Assembly (NCBI RefSeq): GCF_019598945.1
Contig: NZ_CP080598.1
Coordinates: forward strand, 3,720,001-3,784,000
Reading direction: 5' to 3'
Length of the DNA stretch: 64,000 nucleotides
From: Sphaerospermopsis torques-reginae ITEP-024
Lineage (GTDB): Bacteria; Cyanobacteriota; Cyanobacteriia; Cyanobacteriales; Nostocaceae
Notes under the pieces: model-generated
What the model was told of the DNA's origin: nothing
Database searches by the model: none
Seen by the model: the letters and a program-made list of their open reading frames with translations, nothing else
Made by a program: the position numbers and the translations under genes
In this document: positions 36,994-47,062 of the stretch, one piece after another
Layout: the number at the start of each line of letters is the position of its first letter
Numbering within the stretch: position 1 is the first letter of the stretch

Positions 36994-37269
36994 TTAGAAC
37001 CAACCCTGTTTATTAACAAAGTAGGTATTAACAAAATCTTCATGGTTTTTGTTCAAGTAAATCATGCCTTCAATTAACCCTACAAGCTGCATAATTATGA
37101 GTGTAAATCCGTAAGTGAGAGAACCACCAACTACAGAAATAACTAGCATGATAAAGCCTTCTGGGGCATAACCCAGAATAAATTTATGTATTCCAAATCC
37201 CCCCAAAATAATGCCACAGTACCCAGATAAAAGTTGTTTGGTAGCATGAGATGGGTTAAGATTAGTCAT
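36994..37269 (-). CDS. TM2 domain-containing membrane protein
   Basis: This 91-residue protein has the TM2 signature. The first membrane span contains LSGYCGIILGGFGIHKFILGYA, a short loop with Gly-x-x-G-x-H-x-F follows, and the second span is around LVISVVGGSLTYG with a third hydrophobic stretch to GLIEGMIYL. It lies in the cell membrane. The function of bacterial TM2 proteins is not settled. Confidence 0.85.
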   Translation of the reverse strand: MTNLNPSHATKQLLSGYCGIILGGFGIHKFILGYAPEGFIMLVISVVGGSLTYGFTLIIMQLVGLIEGMIYLNKNHEDFVNTYFVNKQGWF

Positions 37270-37798
37270 ATTTAGTTAAGCTCCTGTATATGTATGTAAT
37301 TATCAGAATATTTCTATTTTAAGTAAATGAGAAATTTACCCACAGAAGAGAATTCTGAAGGTTAGATAAACAAATTTGATTTTGAATCTTGAATTTCAAA
37401 GCAAAAATCCCAAATTTCCACTCTAAAATTTAGTGATTTAGTTGATAAATTTCGGTGCAGATTGTTTACAGATTTATATGTTCAACTTCAGCAAAGTTGA
37501 ATATCATTAACCTGAATAATCGGCAGCATCTCTGATACTACTTTAGTGTTTACGGGTTGATAGTTATTATGTCCGGGAATTTTTTTGATTTATACCCATC
37601 TGCAAAATTAATTTTACAGATGTAGGTGGGGGTAAGAAACCCAAAACCTCAAGGTCTGGTATAAGTTGGGTTTCCCTATCAACTGTCACCTATTACCTGC
37701 TATAGCGGTGATGTTGCGCTGCTGGAAATTTGAGAATTTCAGATTTATATGTCGATATAATCAAATATTTTTGATTTTTTCAACTGTAATTGTCGGTT
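37270..37798. other. Intergenic region, no gene recognised
   Basis: An AT-rich region with a partly palindromic stretch related to the GTTGGGTTT repeat (37620-37680) and a CACCTATTACCTG stretch. It includes the TM2 gene promoter and the 3' side of the CPBP gene. Nothing else was seen. Confidence 0.4.
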
Positions 37799-39370
37799 TT
37801 AATTATTGCTGCCCAAAAGAAATAAACTGAGCAAAGTACCACTATTCCAGAGTCCGTGGAGGAGCATGGGAGCGAGAAGATTGCGCGATCGCGTGTATAC
37901 TATTCCTAAAACCATGCCTAATGCTGTCAATGGCAGAATTTCCGATAAACTCAGGTGAGCAGCAGCAAATAACAAACTACTAACAAAAATTGCACCCCAA
38001 ACGGGTAAATAACGAGTGAGGGAGGGTAATAAAAACCCACGAAATAGAAATTCCTCAAAAAATGGCGCTGCTATGGCCGCAGTAAAGAAAAATATTCCCA
38101 ATGCTACATCATCTCTGCTTTCTAGCGCCAATTGTAACAGGGGGTTGCTTCCGCCTTGTCCGTTCCATAGTTGTTGATTAATTAATGATACTATGACGAC
38201 TATGGGTAAAGCTGTGCAATAGCCTCCCAGTCCCCAGAAAAACCAATTACTGAAAAACCGGAAGCGAAACCAATCTTCTGGTAAGGGAAAATAACGTTTA
38301 ATAGAAAAATAAAGCACTGATAACGCACCCAAGGCAACCAGTACATAACTCACCAAGACAGAAAAAGCCTGAACTCGCACATTATCCGAGGAACGGGAGA
38401 TAGGGAGGAGGGTTAACAATTCAGGTATAAATAATTGTCCCATCAAAAAAAATCCCAGGACAAAAACCTGTAAAATTGTTTCCACATTCCAAGGAGTTGA
38501 CCAAGGCTTTTGGGCATTTGTAGCTAAGATAGACGCTCTGCCCTTGAGTAAAAGCTGAATAATTAAAGCTATTAGTAAGATTAGACCTATAAAGGCTGTT
38601 AAGCTGGGAATAGTGGCAATTAAGGCTAATTTTAATACTGCATCGGTAGCGGATGCTTGTTGTGCAGCTTGAACATCTGATAAAGCAGTTTGACGCTGTT
38701 GAATTTGGTAAAGCTGAGTTAAGGCTGTGTAGCGAAACCAACCTTCTAAATTTTTTTGTATCAGTGGTTGAGCATTTGGGAGTAGACGCGGCGGGTTGCT
38801 CCATAGTCCACTGAGGACGTTAGCGGTGGCGGTAAATTCGGTTTCAGAGGGTTCTTGTACTTGACTCCAAGTTTTTTGGGCTTTATTTGTTTCCCCTTGC
38901 TGTGCTTGTAATATTCCTAAGCGTAAGTCTAATTCATGCCGCAATTTTTGCAGTTTGCTGATAGACTTCTCTAGCTCTTTTTGTTGTTGTTGGGGAGAGG
39001 TTTTGGTTTCCAGGGGTTCATTTGGTAGGGGTTTGGCAGGTGTGACAGCGGTGATATCTTGAGCGCGAAGTTTTGCAAGTTTGTTTTCGGCTTTGTCCAA
39101 GTTTGTTTTTACAGACTCACGCGCCTCTAGATATTGCTTGGCTGCACTTTCTAGGGGTTTATCACCTACTATTGCTGCCCGAAGAGCTTGCAAACTCTCG
39201 TCGTTGCTATCTTCTGGTTGCCATGCTTGGGCTTGCAAGACAATATTAGTTTGGTACAGTTCCAAACGACTTTGAAACTGAGGTTTTTGCCAACTAGCAA
39301 ATAAAGACAAGCCGGACAACATAATCGCTAACAATGTTAGCGCAGTTAACAGCAACCGTTTAAGTGACAT
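37799..39370 (-). CDS. CPBP-family intramembrane metalloprotease
   Basis: This 523-residue protein has an N-terminal membrane anchor, a long soluble segment with coiled-coil helices (residues 85-175), and then about eight membrane spans. The CPBP/Abi motifs are Glu439-Glu440-x3-Arg444 (EEFLFRG), AAHLSL with the metal His, and LLHGLWNSG near the end. Such proteases are related to CAAX prenyl endopeptidases. Cyanobacterial members with this long N-terminus are common, but their substrate is unknown. Confidence 0.88.
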   Translation of the reverse strand: MSLKRLLLTALTLLAIMLSGLSLFASWQKPQFQSRLELYQTNIVLQAQAWQPEDSNDESLQALRAAIVGDKPLESAAKQYLEARESVKTNLDKAENKLAKLRAQDITAVTPAKPLPNEPLETKTSPQQQQKELEKSISKLQKLRHELDLRLGILQAQQGETNKAQKTWSQVQEPSETEFTATANVLSGLWSNPPRLLPNAQPLIQKNLEGWFRYTALTQLYQIQQRQTALSDVQAAQQASATDAVLKLALIATIPSLTAFIGLILLIALIIQLLLKGRASILATNAQKPWSTPWNVETILQVFVLGFFLMGQLFIPELLTLLPISRSSDNVRVQAFSVLVSYVLVALGALSVLYFSIKRYFPLPEDWFRFRFFSNWFFWGLGGYCTALPIVVIVSLINQQLWNGQGGSNPLLQLALESRDDVALGIFFFTAAIAAPFFEEFLFRGFLLPSLTRYLPVWGAIFVSSLLFAAAHLSLSEILPLTALGMVLGIVYTRSRNLLAPMLLHGLWNSGTLLSLFLLGSNN

Positions 39371-39516
39371 TTATCCCCCTTGAACTTACCTGTAGAGAGC
39401 GATCGCCCCTTGGCAATTATAAGATAATCTGGCAGGTTGGGGAGATAAGGGATTTCCAAATCAAAAAATATCTAATTTTTATGACAGCAGGGGTGCAGGA
39501 AATTGACACATAATTA

Positions 39517-39535
39517 CCCCCGCAAGATGCGGGGG
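39517..39535 (-). terminator. CCCCCGC hairpin after the small peptide gene
   Basis: A perfect 7-bp GC-only stem CCCCCGC/GCGGGGG with loop AAGAT lies 48 bases after the stop of the gene at 39583. The T-tract is weak, so termination is likely but not certain. Confidence 0.5.
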
Positions 39536-39582
39536 ATTTGTGATCAAAAATGTCGTTTACCTTAGTTTAGTATGGAGTAGAT

Positions 39583-39819
39583 TTACTGACCGGACATTTG
39601 TGGTGCTTTGTCTAGTCTCCAGGTGAAGTAGCTCTCTGGGTTGTTATCAGGAACTATAAACCCAGTTGCTCCTCCTGATGTCTGAGGGGGTCTAGGAGGA
39701 CTACTTTGTCCTTGTTGTCCTGGTATTTGTGGTATTTGTGGCATTTGTTGTTCTTGTCCTTGTCCTCCAACTAACAACTCTTGTGCATTTGTGGATAGTT
39801 CTTCCAGTAAATTAAACAT
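39583..39819 (-). CDS. Possible double-glycine leader peptide (bacteriocin-like precursor)
   Basis: The 78-residue peptide starts MFNLLEELSTNAQELLVGGQ, which matches the ELS..x..LLxGGQ pattern of double-glycine leaders of cyanobacterial bacteriocin-like precursors. The GG is at 18-19. The remainder is rich in Gln, Pro and Gly (QMPQIPQIPGQQGQSSPPRPP) and ends in a more ordered part (GFIVPDNNPESYFTWRLDK). There is no Cys, so no lanthionine or disulfide product. No peptidase-ABC transporter or modifying enzyme lies nearby, so export would need a distant system. Leader identity is inference from pattern. Confidence 0.6.
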   Translation of the reverse strand: MFNLLEELSTNAQELLVGGQGQEQQMPQIPQIPGQQGQSSPPRPPQTSGGATGFIVPDNNPESYFTWRLDKAPQMSGQ

Positions 39820-40013
39820 TGAAATTTACCTCACTTACGTTATTGATTTAGTTAAGGGTTGTGTCCCCTTTATTAATTGACAATAAGTGGTTTTTGAAGG
39901 TAATTCATGTGTCAGATGGGAGAATTTCTATTATGCCTTTTGGTTAATACAAGAGGTAGAGTATTATTGATACAGATAAAATCAATCTTTTTCTCGGTTT
40001 TTTGGATTAAGAG

Positions 40014-40652
40014 CTAACCTATCTTCCCCCTCACCCAAGCACGGAAAGATTTTAACAAAGCAATTTCACCCATATTTTTACTCTGCTGAATGAATCTAGT
40101 CATATCACTAACAGAAATTACAGGAAAAGCAACACTAAAATTAATTTCAATATAATTACCTTCTAATAATTTATAAAACTGCAAAACCTCACCGTCATAT
40201 CTCCAAAGTTCAAATACACCTAAAGCAGCGTAAATATTTAATTTATTTACAGAACTGCTAGTAATATCAATTTCAATTGCTAAATCTGGTGGTGGATCTG
40301 TTTCTAAATTTAAAGTTTCTTTACCTCTAATTGCTGGTTCATTTTGGATATAATAACAAGTATCTGGTTCAATGCCTTTTTTAATTATTTTGCGTTTTAA
40401 TGTTGTAGAACCAGCACTTCTAAGTTCTATATCTAATTCTTCAGCTAAAGCAACGATAAAATTACTAAAATTGCCTTTCGGGTTTTCGTGTTCAAATAGT
40501 GGAGTCATAATTTCTAAAGTACCGCAGTCATAAGCAAAACGAGAACCTCTATTTTCACCTGTATCTTTGAGCAAGGATTCAAAGGTATCCCAACTAACGT
40601 CATATAAAACTGTTCTTTGTTCTGCGGGTGTTGATTGGAGTAGCATATACAA
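40014..40652 (-). CDS. Uma2-family (DUF820) nuclease-fold protein
   Basis: This 212-residue protein belongs to the Uma2/DUF820 family, which is greatly expanded in cyanobacteria and has a PD-(D/E)XK-like core. Key segments are RFAYDCGTLEIMTPLFEHE, then IEPDTCYYIQN and DPPPDLAIEIDITSSS, the last two containing the usual Asp and Glu. It lies three bases after the stop of the next gene upstream (40656-41255), so the two form an operon. The cellular role of this family is not known. Confidence 0.85.
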   Translation of the reverse strand: MYMLLQSTPAEQRTVLYDVSWDTFESLLKDTGENRGSRFAYDCGTLEIMTPLFEHENPKGNFSNFIVALAEELDIELRSAGSTTLKRKIIKKGIEPDTCYYIQNEPAIRGKETLNLETDPPPDLAIEIDITSSSVNKLNIYAALGVFELWRYDGEVLQFYKLLEGNYIEINFSVAFPVISVSDMTRFIQQSKNMGEIALLKSFRAWVRGKIG

Positions 40653-40655
40653 TAC

Positions 40656-41255
40656 CTATTCTGTCACGATACTAGATAAAATACCTAAAATTTTACCGAT
40701 ATTATTAATATAATATTCGCTCAAGTCAATTTCTACCACTTGATTAATAAGTTTTAAAAATTTCCAGTTAGTTCCAGTAGTCACAGTTCCGTAAATTGTT
40801 TGAATATTATTACCCTCCCGTTCATTAAATATTCTAGCAGCAATCATTTCCGCTACACATTGTCCCAAACCTGCATTAATATTTTCTTTTTTTGCTTCTA
40901 CAATTGTCACCACGGGAGCATTAACAATTAATAACTCTGGGGAACGACTAATAATAAAATCACAATTACCGTTTAATCCTTGTGCGGTATCTACAGTAAA
41001 ATCAATCCCTGAAAATAAGCTGATTTGATTGTTTAAATATTTTCTAGCGGCTATTAAAATCGGTGCAATTATCATTTCAGAACGGGATTTTTCCGTATTA
41101 CTAGCCAGAGCTAAAGGGACATTTTCTTGTAATAACTCTGCTAATAAAGCTGGACATTCAATTTCTGGAATAGAAGCAAAAATATCAATTTTATCTGATA
41201 TGGTTAAATTAAATGACTTTCTCACTTTCTCTAAAGTAAAATCACTGTAGGACAT
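40656..41255 (-). CDS. Hypothetical PD-(D/E)XK-like protein
   Basis: This 199-residue protein contains [19 protein letters not shown] followed by [12 protein letters not shown]. That is an Asp followed about 25 residues later by Glu-x-Lys, the layout of PD-(D/E)XK nucleases, and a helix with QCVAEMIAA follows as in that fold. The N-terminal 90 residues have no recognised domain. It is cotranscribed with the Uma2 gene downstream. Similar proteins are common in cyanobacteria and their function is unknown. Confidence 0.72.
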   Translation of the reverse strand: MSYSDFTLEKVRKSFNLTISDKIDIFASIPEIECPALLAELLQENVPLALASNTEKSRSEMIIAPILIAARKYLNNQISLFSGIDFTVDTAQGLNGNCDFIISRSPELLIVNAPVVTIVEAKKENINAGLGQCVAEMIAARIFNEREGNNIQTIYGTVTTGTNWKFLKLINQVVEIDLSEYYINNIGKILGILSSIVTE

Positions 41256-41293
41256 TTGATTTATTCCTATAAATTAAATTATGCAACCAAAAT

Positions 41294-41551
41294 TTATAAT
41301 TCATCATCATCTGGTAATTTTTCCATTTCTTCTGCAATTAATTCCTGAAAATCTTCTCCACAATGAACATTCAAATGAATTGTAGCAGTGAGTAATTCTG
41401 CCAAAATTTCCGCTTGTTGTCTATCACTTAAATGCGGTGATTGCAGTTGATGAATTAAAGCGGTAATATTTTGACATTCTATACCTAATTCATTAATTAA
41501 TGTTCTTAAAGTAGAATTAGCAATAGGAAGAGAACGATTGATAATTTGCAT
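41294..41551 (-). CDS. Small hypothetical protein
   Basis: This 85-residue, helical, acidic protein begins MQIINRSLPIANSTLRTL and ends EEMEKLPDDDEL. No motif was recognised. It is read in the same direction as its neighbours with short gaps (38 bases to the gene downstream, 13 bases to the one upstream), suggesting a small operon. Confidence 0.6.
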   Translation of the reverse strand: MQIINRSLPIANSTLRTLINELGIECQNITALIHQLQSPHLSDRQQAEILAELLTATIHLNVHCGEDFQELIAEEMEKLPDDDEL

Positions 41552-41564
41552 AATAATTATTTAC

Positions 41565-41753
41565 CTAAGATTTACCCAATCTTTTAAGGGCTTGCTGAAT
41601 TGCTTTTTCAAAGGCTTTAATCTCATTTTCCCAATGTCTAATTAAACCTTGGTCTGGAAAATCCTTTTCATATTCTAGCCTAATCTTTTCTTGATGTTCA
41701 GCAATGCGTGTATTTAATGATCTAATTGATTTTTTGTGATTTTTATTACCCAT
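41565..41753 (-). CDS. Small hypothetical coiled-coil protein
   Basis: From ATG 41753 (MGNKNHKKSIRSLNTRIAEH...) it encodes 62 residues, highly charged and helical, probably a short coiled coil (HQEKIRLEYEKDFPD, then NEIKAFEKAIQQALKR). An upstream ATG (41780) would add residues encoded in a TATATATG-rich stretch and is less likely. The function is unknown. Confidence 0.55.
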   Translation of the reverse strand: MGNKNHKKSIRSLNTRIAEHQEKIRLEYEKDFPDQGLIRHWENEIKAFEKAIQQALKRLGKS

Positions 41754-41803
41754 ATATATGTAGATAAAAAAGGTGGGCATTACCCACCCAAAATATTATT
41801 TAT

Positions 41804-43069
41804 CTATTCACCAAACACACTTGCAAAGAAATCTAAAGTTTCCTTCAAAGCCTTAATAAAAACATCAATTTCTTCACGGGTATTGTAAAAAGATAAACTC
41901 ACTCTTGCTGTTCCCGCTAAACCTAAATGACGGTGTAAAGGTTGTGTACAATGATGTCCAGAACGGATCGCTACACCTTCTTGATCTAACAAAGTTGCTA
42001 AATCATTGGCGTGAACTTCGGAAGCTGTAAAAGCGGCTAAAGCGGCTCTACCTTCGCCGTTAACATCGGGTTTTGGTCCGTAGATTCTAATTTGAGGTAT
42101 TTGGGCTAATTGCTCAAATAAATAGGCTGTTAATTCGGCTTCGTAGGCATGAATTTTATCCATACCTATATTAGTTAAATAATCTATGGCTGCACCCAGG
42201 GCGATCGCTTCCCCAATAGCAGGTGTACCGGCTTCAAATTTGTGGGGTAATTCTGCATAGGTGGAATGGTCTAAATACACCTCTGCAATCATTTCTCCAC
42301 CACCAAAAAATGGCGGCATTGCTTCTAATAATTCTAATTTCCCATATAAGAAACCAATACCAGTGGGCGCTAACATTTTATGTCCAGAAGCTACCAACCA
42401 ATCACAGTCAATTTCTTGGACATTAATAGGAGTATGGGGGACACTTTGGCAAGCATCCATTAAGAATTTCGCACCGTATTTGTGAGTAATTTCGGCAATT
42501 TCTTTAACAGGATTTATGCAGCCTAATGTATTAGAAATATGAACTATAGAAACAAGTTTTGTTTTTTCAGAAATCAGTTTTTTAAACTGTTCAAAATCAA
42601 ATGTTTCTTCTGGTGTGAGTTCGACAAATTTTAAAACTGCACCTGTTTTTTGAGCGACAAATTGCCAAGGAACTATATTGCTATGGTGTTCCATTACTGA
42701 GAGAATTATTTCGTCTCCCGGTTGTAAGTTGTTCATTCCCCAACTGTAAGCGACTAGGTTTATTGCTTCGCTGGCGTTGCGGGTGTAAACTATTTCTTGG
42801 CGAGATTTGGCGTTAATAAAATTAGCTACTTTGTCTCTTGCTGCTTCGTAAGCGTCGGTAGCTTTGGCACTTAAATAATGTGCGCCGCGATGAACGTTTG
42901 AGTTGTATTTTTCGTAATAATCACGCCATGCGTTTAATACTGCTGTTGGTTTTTGGGATGTGGCGGCGTTGTCGAGGTAAATAAGGGGTTTGTCGTGGAC
43001 TTTTTCGTTAAGAATTGGGAAGTCTTTACGAACTTTTTCGGCTAGGGTTTTGGTGGATGTGAATGTCAT
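41804..43069 (-). CDS. sufS: Cysteine desulfurase SufS
   Basis: SufS is a PLP enzyme that takes sulfur from cysteine for Fe-S cluster assembly. The 421-residue group II enzyme has the PLP-lysine segment [17 protein letters not shown], the catalytic Cys loop [15 protein letters not shown], and NAATSQKP near the N-terminus. It is the last gene of sufB-sufC-sufD-sufS. A repeat-filled gap of 192 bases separates it from sufD. Confidence 0.97.
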   Translation of the reverse strand: MTFTSTKTLAEKVRKDFPILNEKVHDKPLIYLDNAATSQKPTAVLNAWRDYYEKYNSNVHRGAHYLSAKATDAYEAARDKVANFINAKSRQEIVYTRNASEAINLVAYSWGMNNLQPGDEIILSVMEHHSNIVPWQFVAQKTGAVLKFVELTPEETFDFEQFKKLISEKTKLVSIVHISNTLGCINPVKEIAEITHKYGAKFLMDACQSVPHTPINVQEIDCDWLVASGHKMLAPTGIGFLYGKLELLEAMPPFFGGGEMIAEVYLDHSTYAELPHKFEAGTPAIGEAIALGAAIDYLTNIGMDKIHAYEAELTAYLFEQLAQIPQIRIYGPKPDVNGEGRAALAAFTASEVHANDLATLLDQEGVAIRSGHHCTQPLHRHLGLAGTARVSLSFYNTREEIDVFIKALKETLDFFASVFGE

Positions 43070-43261
43070 ATTTTTAAGAATTTAAGAATAATGAACCACG
43101 AAGGTACGAAGGAACGAAGGTAAGAGATTTTAGAGAGATTGTTGGTGAGTTTCCCTATTTTAAGAGGAATGAACCGCAAAGTACGCAAAGTACGCAAAGG
43201 TAAGAGGTTTTTGAGGGTTTTTTGGTGGTGTTTCCCCACTTTTTGAAGGTGGGGTTTTTGG
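43070..43261. repeat. Repeats in the sufD-sufS gap
   Basis: ACGAAGG-type (43093-43120) and TACGCAAAG-type (43171-43200) dispersed repeats are followed by a CCCCAC/GTGGGG hairpin (43234-43254) directly after the sufD stop codon. The hairpin might stabilise or attenuate the message before sufS. Confidence 0.7.
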
Positions 43262-44632
43262 TTATTTGTTGGTGATGGTGATGACGGTTTTTATTAGTTT
43301 TTCTCGCAAGGATGAAACAGGAATTAGGTTGATAATTTCTGCTGCGAAGGCGTTAACTAATAGTTTGCGTGCGTCGGTTTCATCTATTCCGCGACTTTGC
43401 AAATAGAAGATTTCATCGTCTTCTAGTTGACTGACTGTTGCACCATGAGCGCATTTGACGTTATCTGCGGTAATTTCTAGTTGGGGTTTGGTGTCAATTC
43501 TGGCTTTTGATGATAACAATAAGTTGCGGTTTAATTGTGCTGCGTCGGTTAATTGTGCGGGTTTGGGTACGAAAATTTTACCGTTGAAAACTCCATGAGC
43601 GCGATCGCCTATAATGCACTTATGTAGTTGTTTACTCACACCATGAGGATGATTTAAAGATATAGCACTGTGAGTATCAGCTAACTGTTTATCAGCAATA
43701 ACTGTTAAACCATTGAGTGTGGTTTCTGTCTGCTCACCAGTTTGTAAAATATCCAAATTATGACGGGAAATTTTACCACCAACTGTCACAGCATTACAAG
43801 TATAACGACTATACCGCGCTTGTGTTACCGCAGTTTTGCCAATGTGAAAAGCAGCATTACTTTCTAACACAATTCTATTGTGATTAACCTGAGCATTTTC
43901 ATTTACCCAGATTTCTGTCACACTATTATTAAAGTAAACTTGCTGCTCTTGTGGAACAGGCATCTTGCCTGTTAAATATTCTCCATTACCTGTGATAAAC
44001 TCTTCAATTAAACTCAACTGAGAGTTACTTTCAGCAACCACTAAACAACGAGGTTGAGAAATAATAGCACCTTCAGCAGCAACAGAAATAAATAACAAAT
44101 GAATGGGATTTTCAACGATTACATTTTTACCCACCAAAACCACTGCGACATCATTTAAACCAGCAGTATTCAGAGCAGTAAAAACATCCCGTGTACCCTC
44201 AGACTGTGCTAGATATTTTTCGGCAACATCATCACCTAAAACATCCAAATTACCAACCTTTAAACCAGCAGGTAAATTTTCAGTATTAGATAAATTCGCT
44301 GCAAAAACACCATTCACAAAAACCAAACGGTGAGCAACTTCAGGTAAAACAAAATCATCTGTTAGGGATAATTCATGAATTGTCCCTACACTATTAAATG
44401 TTACCTTTTTCAGTGGAGATAAATCAGTAAAACGCCATTCTTCATCGCGGGTGTTGGGAATAACAGAATGGCGCACCCACTTAACAGCATCATTCTTACT
44501 TTGTTGTACCCAACCGCTTTTTTCAGATGCAGAAAACTGATTTAATAAACCAGTTAAAAAAGCATCTCTGTCTAACAAATTTGGTTGTAGAGACGTTTCA
44601 TGAAACGTCTCTACATTAACTTCAATAGTCAT
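43262..44632 (-). CDS. sufD: Fe-S cluster assembly protein SufD
   Basis: SufD is part of the SufBC2D scaffold. The 456-residue protein ends in the typical core (CAHGATVSQLEDDEIFYLQSRG, then ARKLLVNAFAAEI). I chose ATG 44632, two bases after sufC; the longer ORF only reads into sufC. Two dispersed repeats are embedded in frame. One is a 28-bp palindrome coding VETFHETSL right after the start. The other is an AACAGGC element coding TGKMPVPQ in the middle. Both lie in parts where variation is tolerated, and the frame is intact, so the protein is presumed functional. Confidence 0.95.
   Translation of the reverse strand: MTIEVNVETFHETSLQPNLLDRDAFLTGLLNQFSASEKSGWVQQSKNDAVKWVRHSVIPNTRDEEWRFTDLSPLKKVTFNSVGTIHELSLTDDFVLPEVAHRLVFVNGVFAANLSNTENLPAGLKVGNLDVLGDDVAEKYLAQSEGTRDVFTALNTAGLNDVAVVLVGKNVIVENPIHLLFISVAAEGAIISQPRCLVVAESNSQLSLIEEFITGNGEYLTGKMPVPQEQQVYFNNSVTEIWVNENAQVNHNRIVLESNAAFHIGKTAVTQARYSRYTCNAVTVGGKISRHNLDILQTGEQTETTLNGLTVIADKQLADTHSAISLNHPHGVSKQLHKCIIGDRAHGVFNGKIFVPKPAQLTDAAQLNRNLLLSSKARIDTKPQLEITADNVKCAHGATVSQLEDDEIFYLQSRGIDETDARKLLVNAFAAEIINLIPVSSLREKLIKTVITITNK
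43949..43982. repeat. AACAGGC-type repeat embedded in sufD
   Basis: The element with core GGAACAGGCATCTTGCCTGT lies in frame in sufD and gives the peptide TGKMPVPQ. A related element is between leuC and leuD. Confidence 0.8.
44587..44614. repeat. 28-bp perfect palindrome at the start of sufD
   Basis: Arms GTAGAGAC/GTCTCTAC enclose GTTTCATGAAAC, making a perfect 14+14 palindrome. It encodes VETFHETSL a few codons into sufD. It belongs to the same family as the palindrome in tnpB at 23486-23513. Confidence 0.92.
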
Positions 44633-44634
44633 GA

Positions 44635-45420
44635 TTACACACCTACACCTAAAGCTTCTTCCAATACCCAATCATAACCGCGAGATTCTAACTCTAAAGC
44701 CAATTCCTTACCACCGCTTCTAATAATCCGTCCTTGTGCCATCACATGAACAAAATCAGGGACAATATAATCAAGAAGACGCTGATAGTGAGTAATCATA
44801 ATTGTGGCATTTTCAGCATTAGTTAACTGATTCACACCATTAGCCACAATTTTCAGAGCATCAATATCTAAACCAGAATCAGTTTCATCCAAAATAGCTA
44901 ACTTAGGTTCTAAAATAGCCATTTGCAGAATTTCATTCCGCTTTTTCTCACCACCAGAAAAACCTTCATTCACACTGCGATTCAGAAAAGCAGGATTCAT
45001 TTTCACAACATCCAACTTTTCCTCAACCAAATCATCAAAATCGAAAGCGTCAACCTCTTCCAAACCCTGCGCTTTTCTCTTTGAATTATAAGCAACCCGT
45101 AAAAAATCCAAATTGCTCACACCAGGAATTTCCAAAGGATATTGAAAAGCCAAAAACACACCACTTCTAGCTCTTTCCTCCGCCTCCATTTCCAGTAAAT
45201 TTTCACCTTGGAAAATCACCTCACCACCAGTCACAGAATAAGCAGGATGTCCAGCCAAAACCTTAGAAAACGTACTCTTACCAGAACCATTTGGACCCAT
45301 AATCGCGTGAATTTCACCAGCGCGAACATCCAAATTCAAACCCTTCAAAATAGGAGTACCATCAACATCAGCCTTCAAATCCTTAACAGACAAAATCAAC
45401 TCACTATTCTCAACAATCAT
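44635..45420 (-). CDS. sufC: Fe-S cluster assembly ATPase SufC
   Basis: This 261-residue ABC-type ATPase has Walker [10 protein letters not shown], signature [12 protein letters not shown], Walker [13 protein letters not shown] and the H-loop THYQRLL. It energises the SufBC2D scaffold. Two bases separate its stop from the sufD start, so they are cotranscribed. Confidence 0.97.
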   Translation of the reverse strand: MIVENSELILSVKDLKADVDGTPILKGLNLDVRAGEIHAIMGPNGSGKSTFSKVLAGHPAYSVTGGEVIFQGENLLEMEAEERARSGVFLAFQYPLEIPGVSNLDFLRVAYNSKRKAQGLEEVDAFDFDDLVEEKLDVVKMNPAFLNRSVNEGFSGGEKKRNEILQMAILEPKLAILDETDSGLDIDALKIVANGVNQLTNAENATIMITHYQRLLDYIVPDFVHVMAQGRIIRSGGKELALELESRGYDWVLEEALGVGV

Positions 45421-45511
45421 CTTCTAAATCCTCTCTTTCTTCTTCTCTTCTTCCTTCGTGTTCTTCGCTTCTTCGTGGTTCATTCAAAAAAAGAACCTCA
45501 AAGAAAACAGA

Positions 45512-46951
45512 TTAACCAACACTACCTTCCAACTTCAAACTCAACAACTTATCAGCCTCAACAGCAAACTCCATTGGTAACTGATTAAAAACATCCTTAC
45601 AGAAACCGCTAATCATCATAGAAATAGCATCTTCTGCTGAAATACCACGTTGAGCAAAAAAGAATAATTGATCTTCACCAATCTTAGAAGTAGACGCTTC
45701 ATGCTCAACCTTTCCAGTATTATTCTGAACTTGAATATAAGGAAAAGTATTAGCCTGTGCATTATCACCAATCAACATTGAATCACATTGAGAATAATTT
45801 CTCGCACCCGTCGCAGTGGGATTAATCTTCACCAAACCGCGATAACTATTACTAGATTTTCCAGCAGAAATACCTTTAGAAATAATTGTACTGCGAGTGT
45901 TTTTACCAATATGAATCATCTTAGTGCCAGTATCAGCTTGCTGCATATTATTTGTTAATGCAACAGAGTAGAACTCACCCACAGAATTATCACCAACTAA
46001 CACACAGCTAGGATACTTCCAAGTAATAGCAGAACCGGTTTCTACTTGAGTCCAAGAAATCTTAGAATTGACACCTTGACACAAACCGCGCTTGGTTACG
46101 AAATTATAAATTCCACCTTTACCATTTTCATCCCCAGCGTACCAGTTTTGAACAGTAGAATATTTAATTTCCGCATTATTTAAAGCTACCAATTCTACAA
46201 CCGCAGCGTGTAATTGATTGCTGTCATACATGGGTGCTGTACAACCTTCTAAATAGGAAACATAACTATCATCTTCGGCGATAATTAAGGTTCTTTCAAA
46301 CTGTCCTGTATCACCGGAATTAATGCGGAAATAAGTTGACAATTCCATTGGTGATTTTACACCTTTGGGAATATAAACAAAAGAACCATCACTGAATACT
46401 GCGGAATTTAAAGCCGCGAAATAATTATCAGCAATAGGAACAACACTACCCAGATATTTTTTCACTAACTCTGGATGTTCCCGTAATGCTTCAGAAATAG
46501 AACAGAAAATAATGCCATCTTTAGCGAGTTTTTCTTTATAAGTAGTCGCTACAGAAACACTGTCAAAAATTGCATCAACAGCAACGTTAGTTAATCTTTT
46601 TTGTTCATTTAAAGGAATACCTAATTTCTCGAAGGTTTCCAATAAAGTGGGATCAACTTCATCTAAACTGTTGAGTTTTTCTTTCTTTTGTTTCGGTGCG
46701 GAATAATAAATGATATCCTGATAATTAATAGGTGGATACTTGACATGAGGCCATGTAGGTTCTGTCATCTTCAACCATTGACGGTAGGCACGAAGACGAA
46801 ATTCCAGCATAAATTCCGGTTCTTCTTTTTTCGCGGAAATTAAGCGAATAACGTCTTCATTTAGTCCACGAGGGATGGTGTCGGTTTCGATGTCGGTGAC
46901 AAAACCGTACTTGTAAGGTTGGTTAACTAAGGTTTTGACGGATGCGCTCAT
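45512..46951 (-). CDS. sufB: Fe-S cluster assembly protein SufB
   Basis: SufB is the main scaffold subunit, 479 residues. The family core is clear: [61 protein letters not shown], and [13 protein letters not shown] with the conserved Cys, ending [16 protein letters not shown]. It is the first gene of the operon and is read divergently from sufR. SufR sites lie in the 229-base region between them. Confidence 0.97.
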   Translation of the reverse strand: MSASVKTLVNQPYKYGFVTDIETDTIPRGLNEDVIRLISAKKEEPEFMLEFRLRAYRQWLKMTEPTWPHVKYPPINYQDIIYYSAPKQKKEKLNSLDEVDPTLLETFEKLGIPLNEQKRLTNVAVDAIFDSVSVATTYKEKLAKDGIIFCSISEALREHPELVKKYLGSVVPIADNYFAALNSAVFSDGSFVYIPKGVKSPMELSTYFRINSGDTGQFERTLIIAEDDSYVSYLEGCTAPMYDSNQLHAAVVELVALNNAEIKYSTVQNWYAGDENGKGGIYNFVTKRGLCQGVNSKISWTQVETGSAITWKYPSCVLVGDNSVGEFYSVALTNNMQQADTGTKMIHIGKNTRSTIISKGISAGKSSNSYRGLVKINPTATGARNYSQCDSMLIGDNAQANTFPYIQVQNNTGKVEHEASTSKIGEDQLFFFAQRGISAEDAISMMISGFCKDVFNQLPMEFAVEADKLLSLKLEGSVG

Positions 46952-47062
46952 CGGTTCTCTTGTGTTCTCTTTAAAGGATAGGCGACGGGTTCTATAAAGC
47001 TGATTCCCGTTTTTTGTTAGCGATCGCTAACAGGGCTGTTAGAATAGGTTTACACACTAAAA

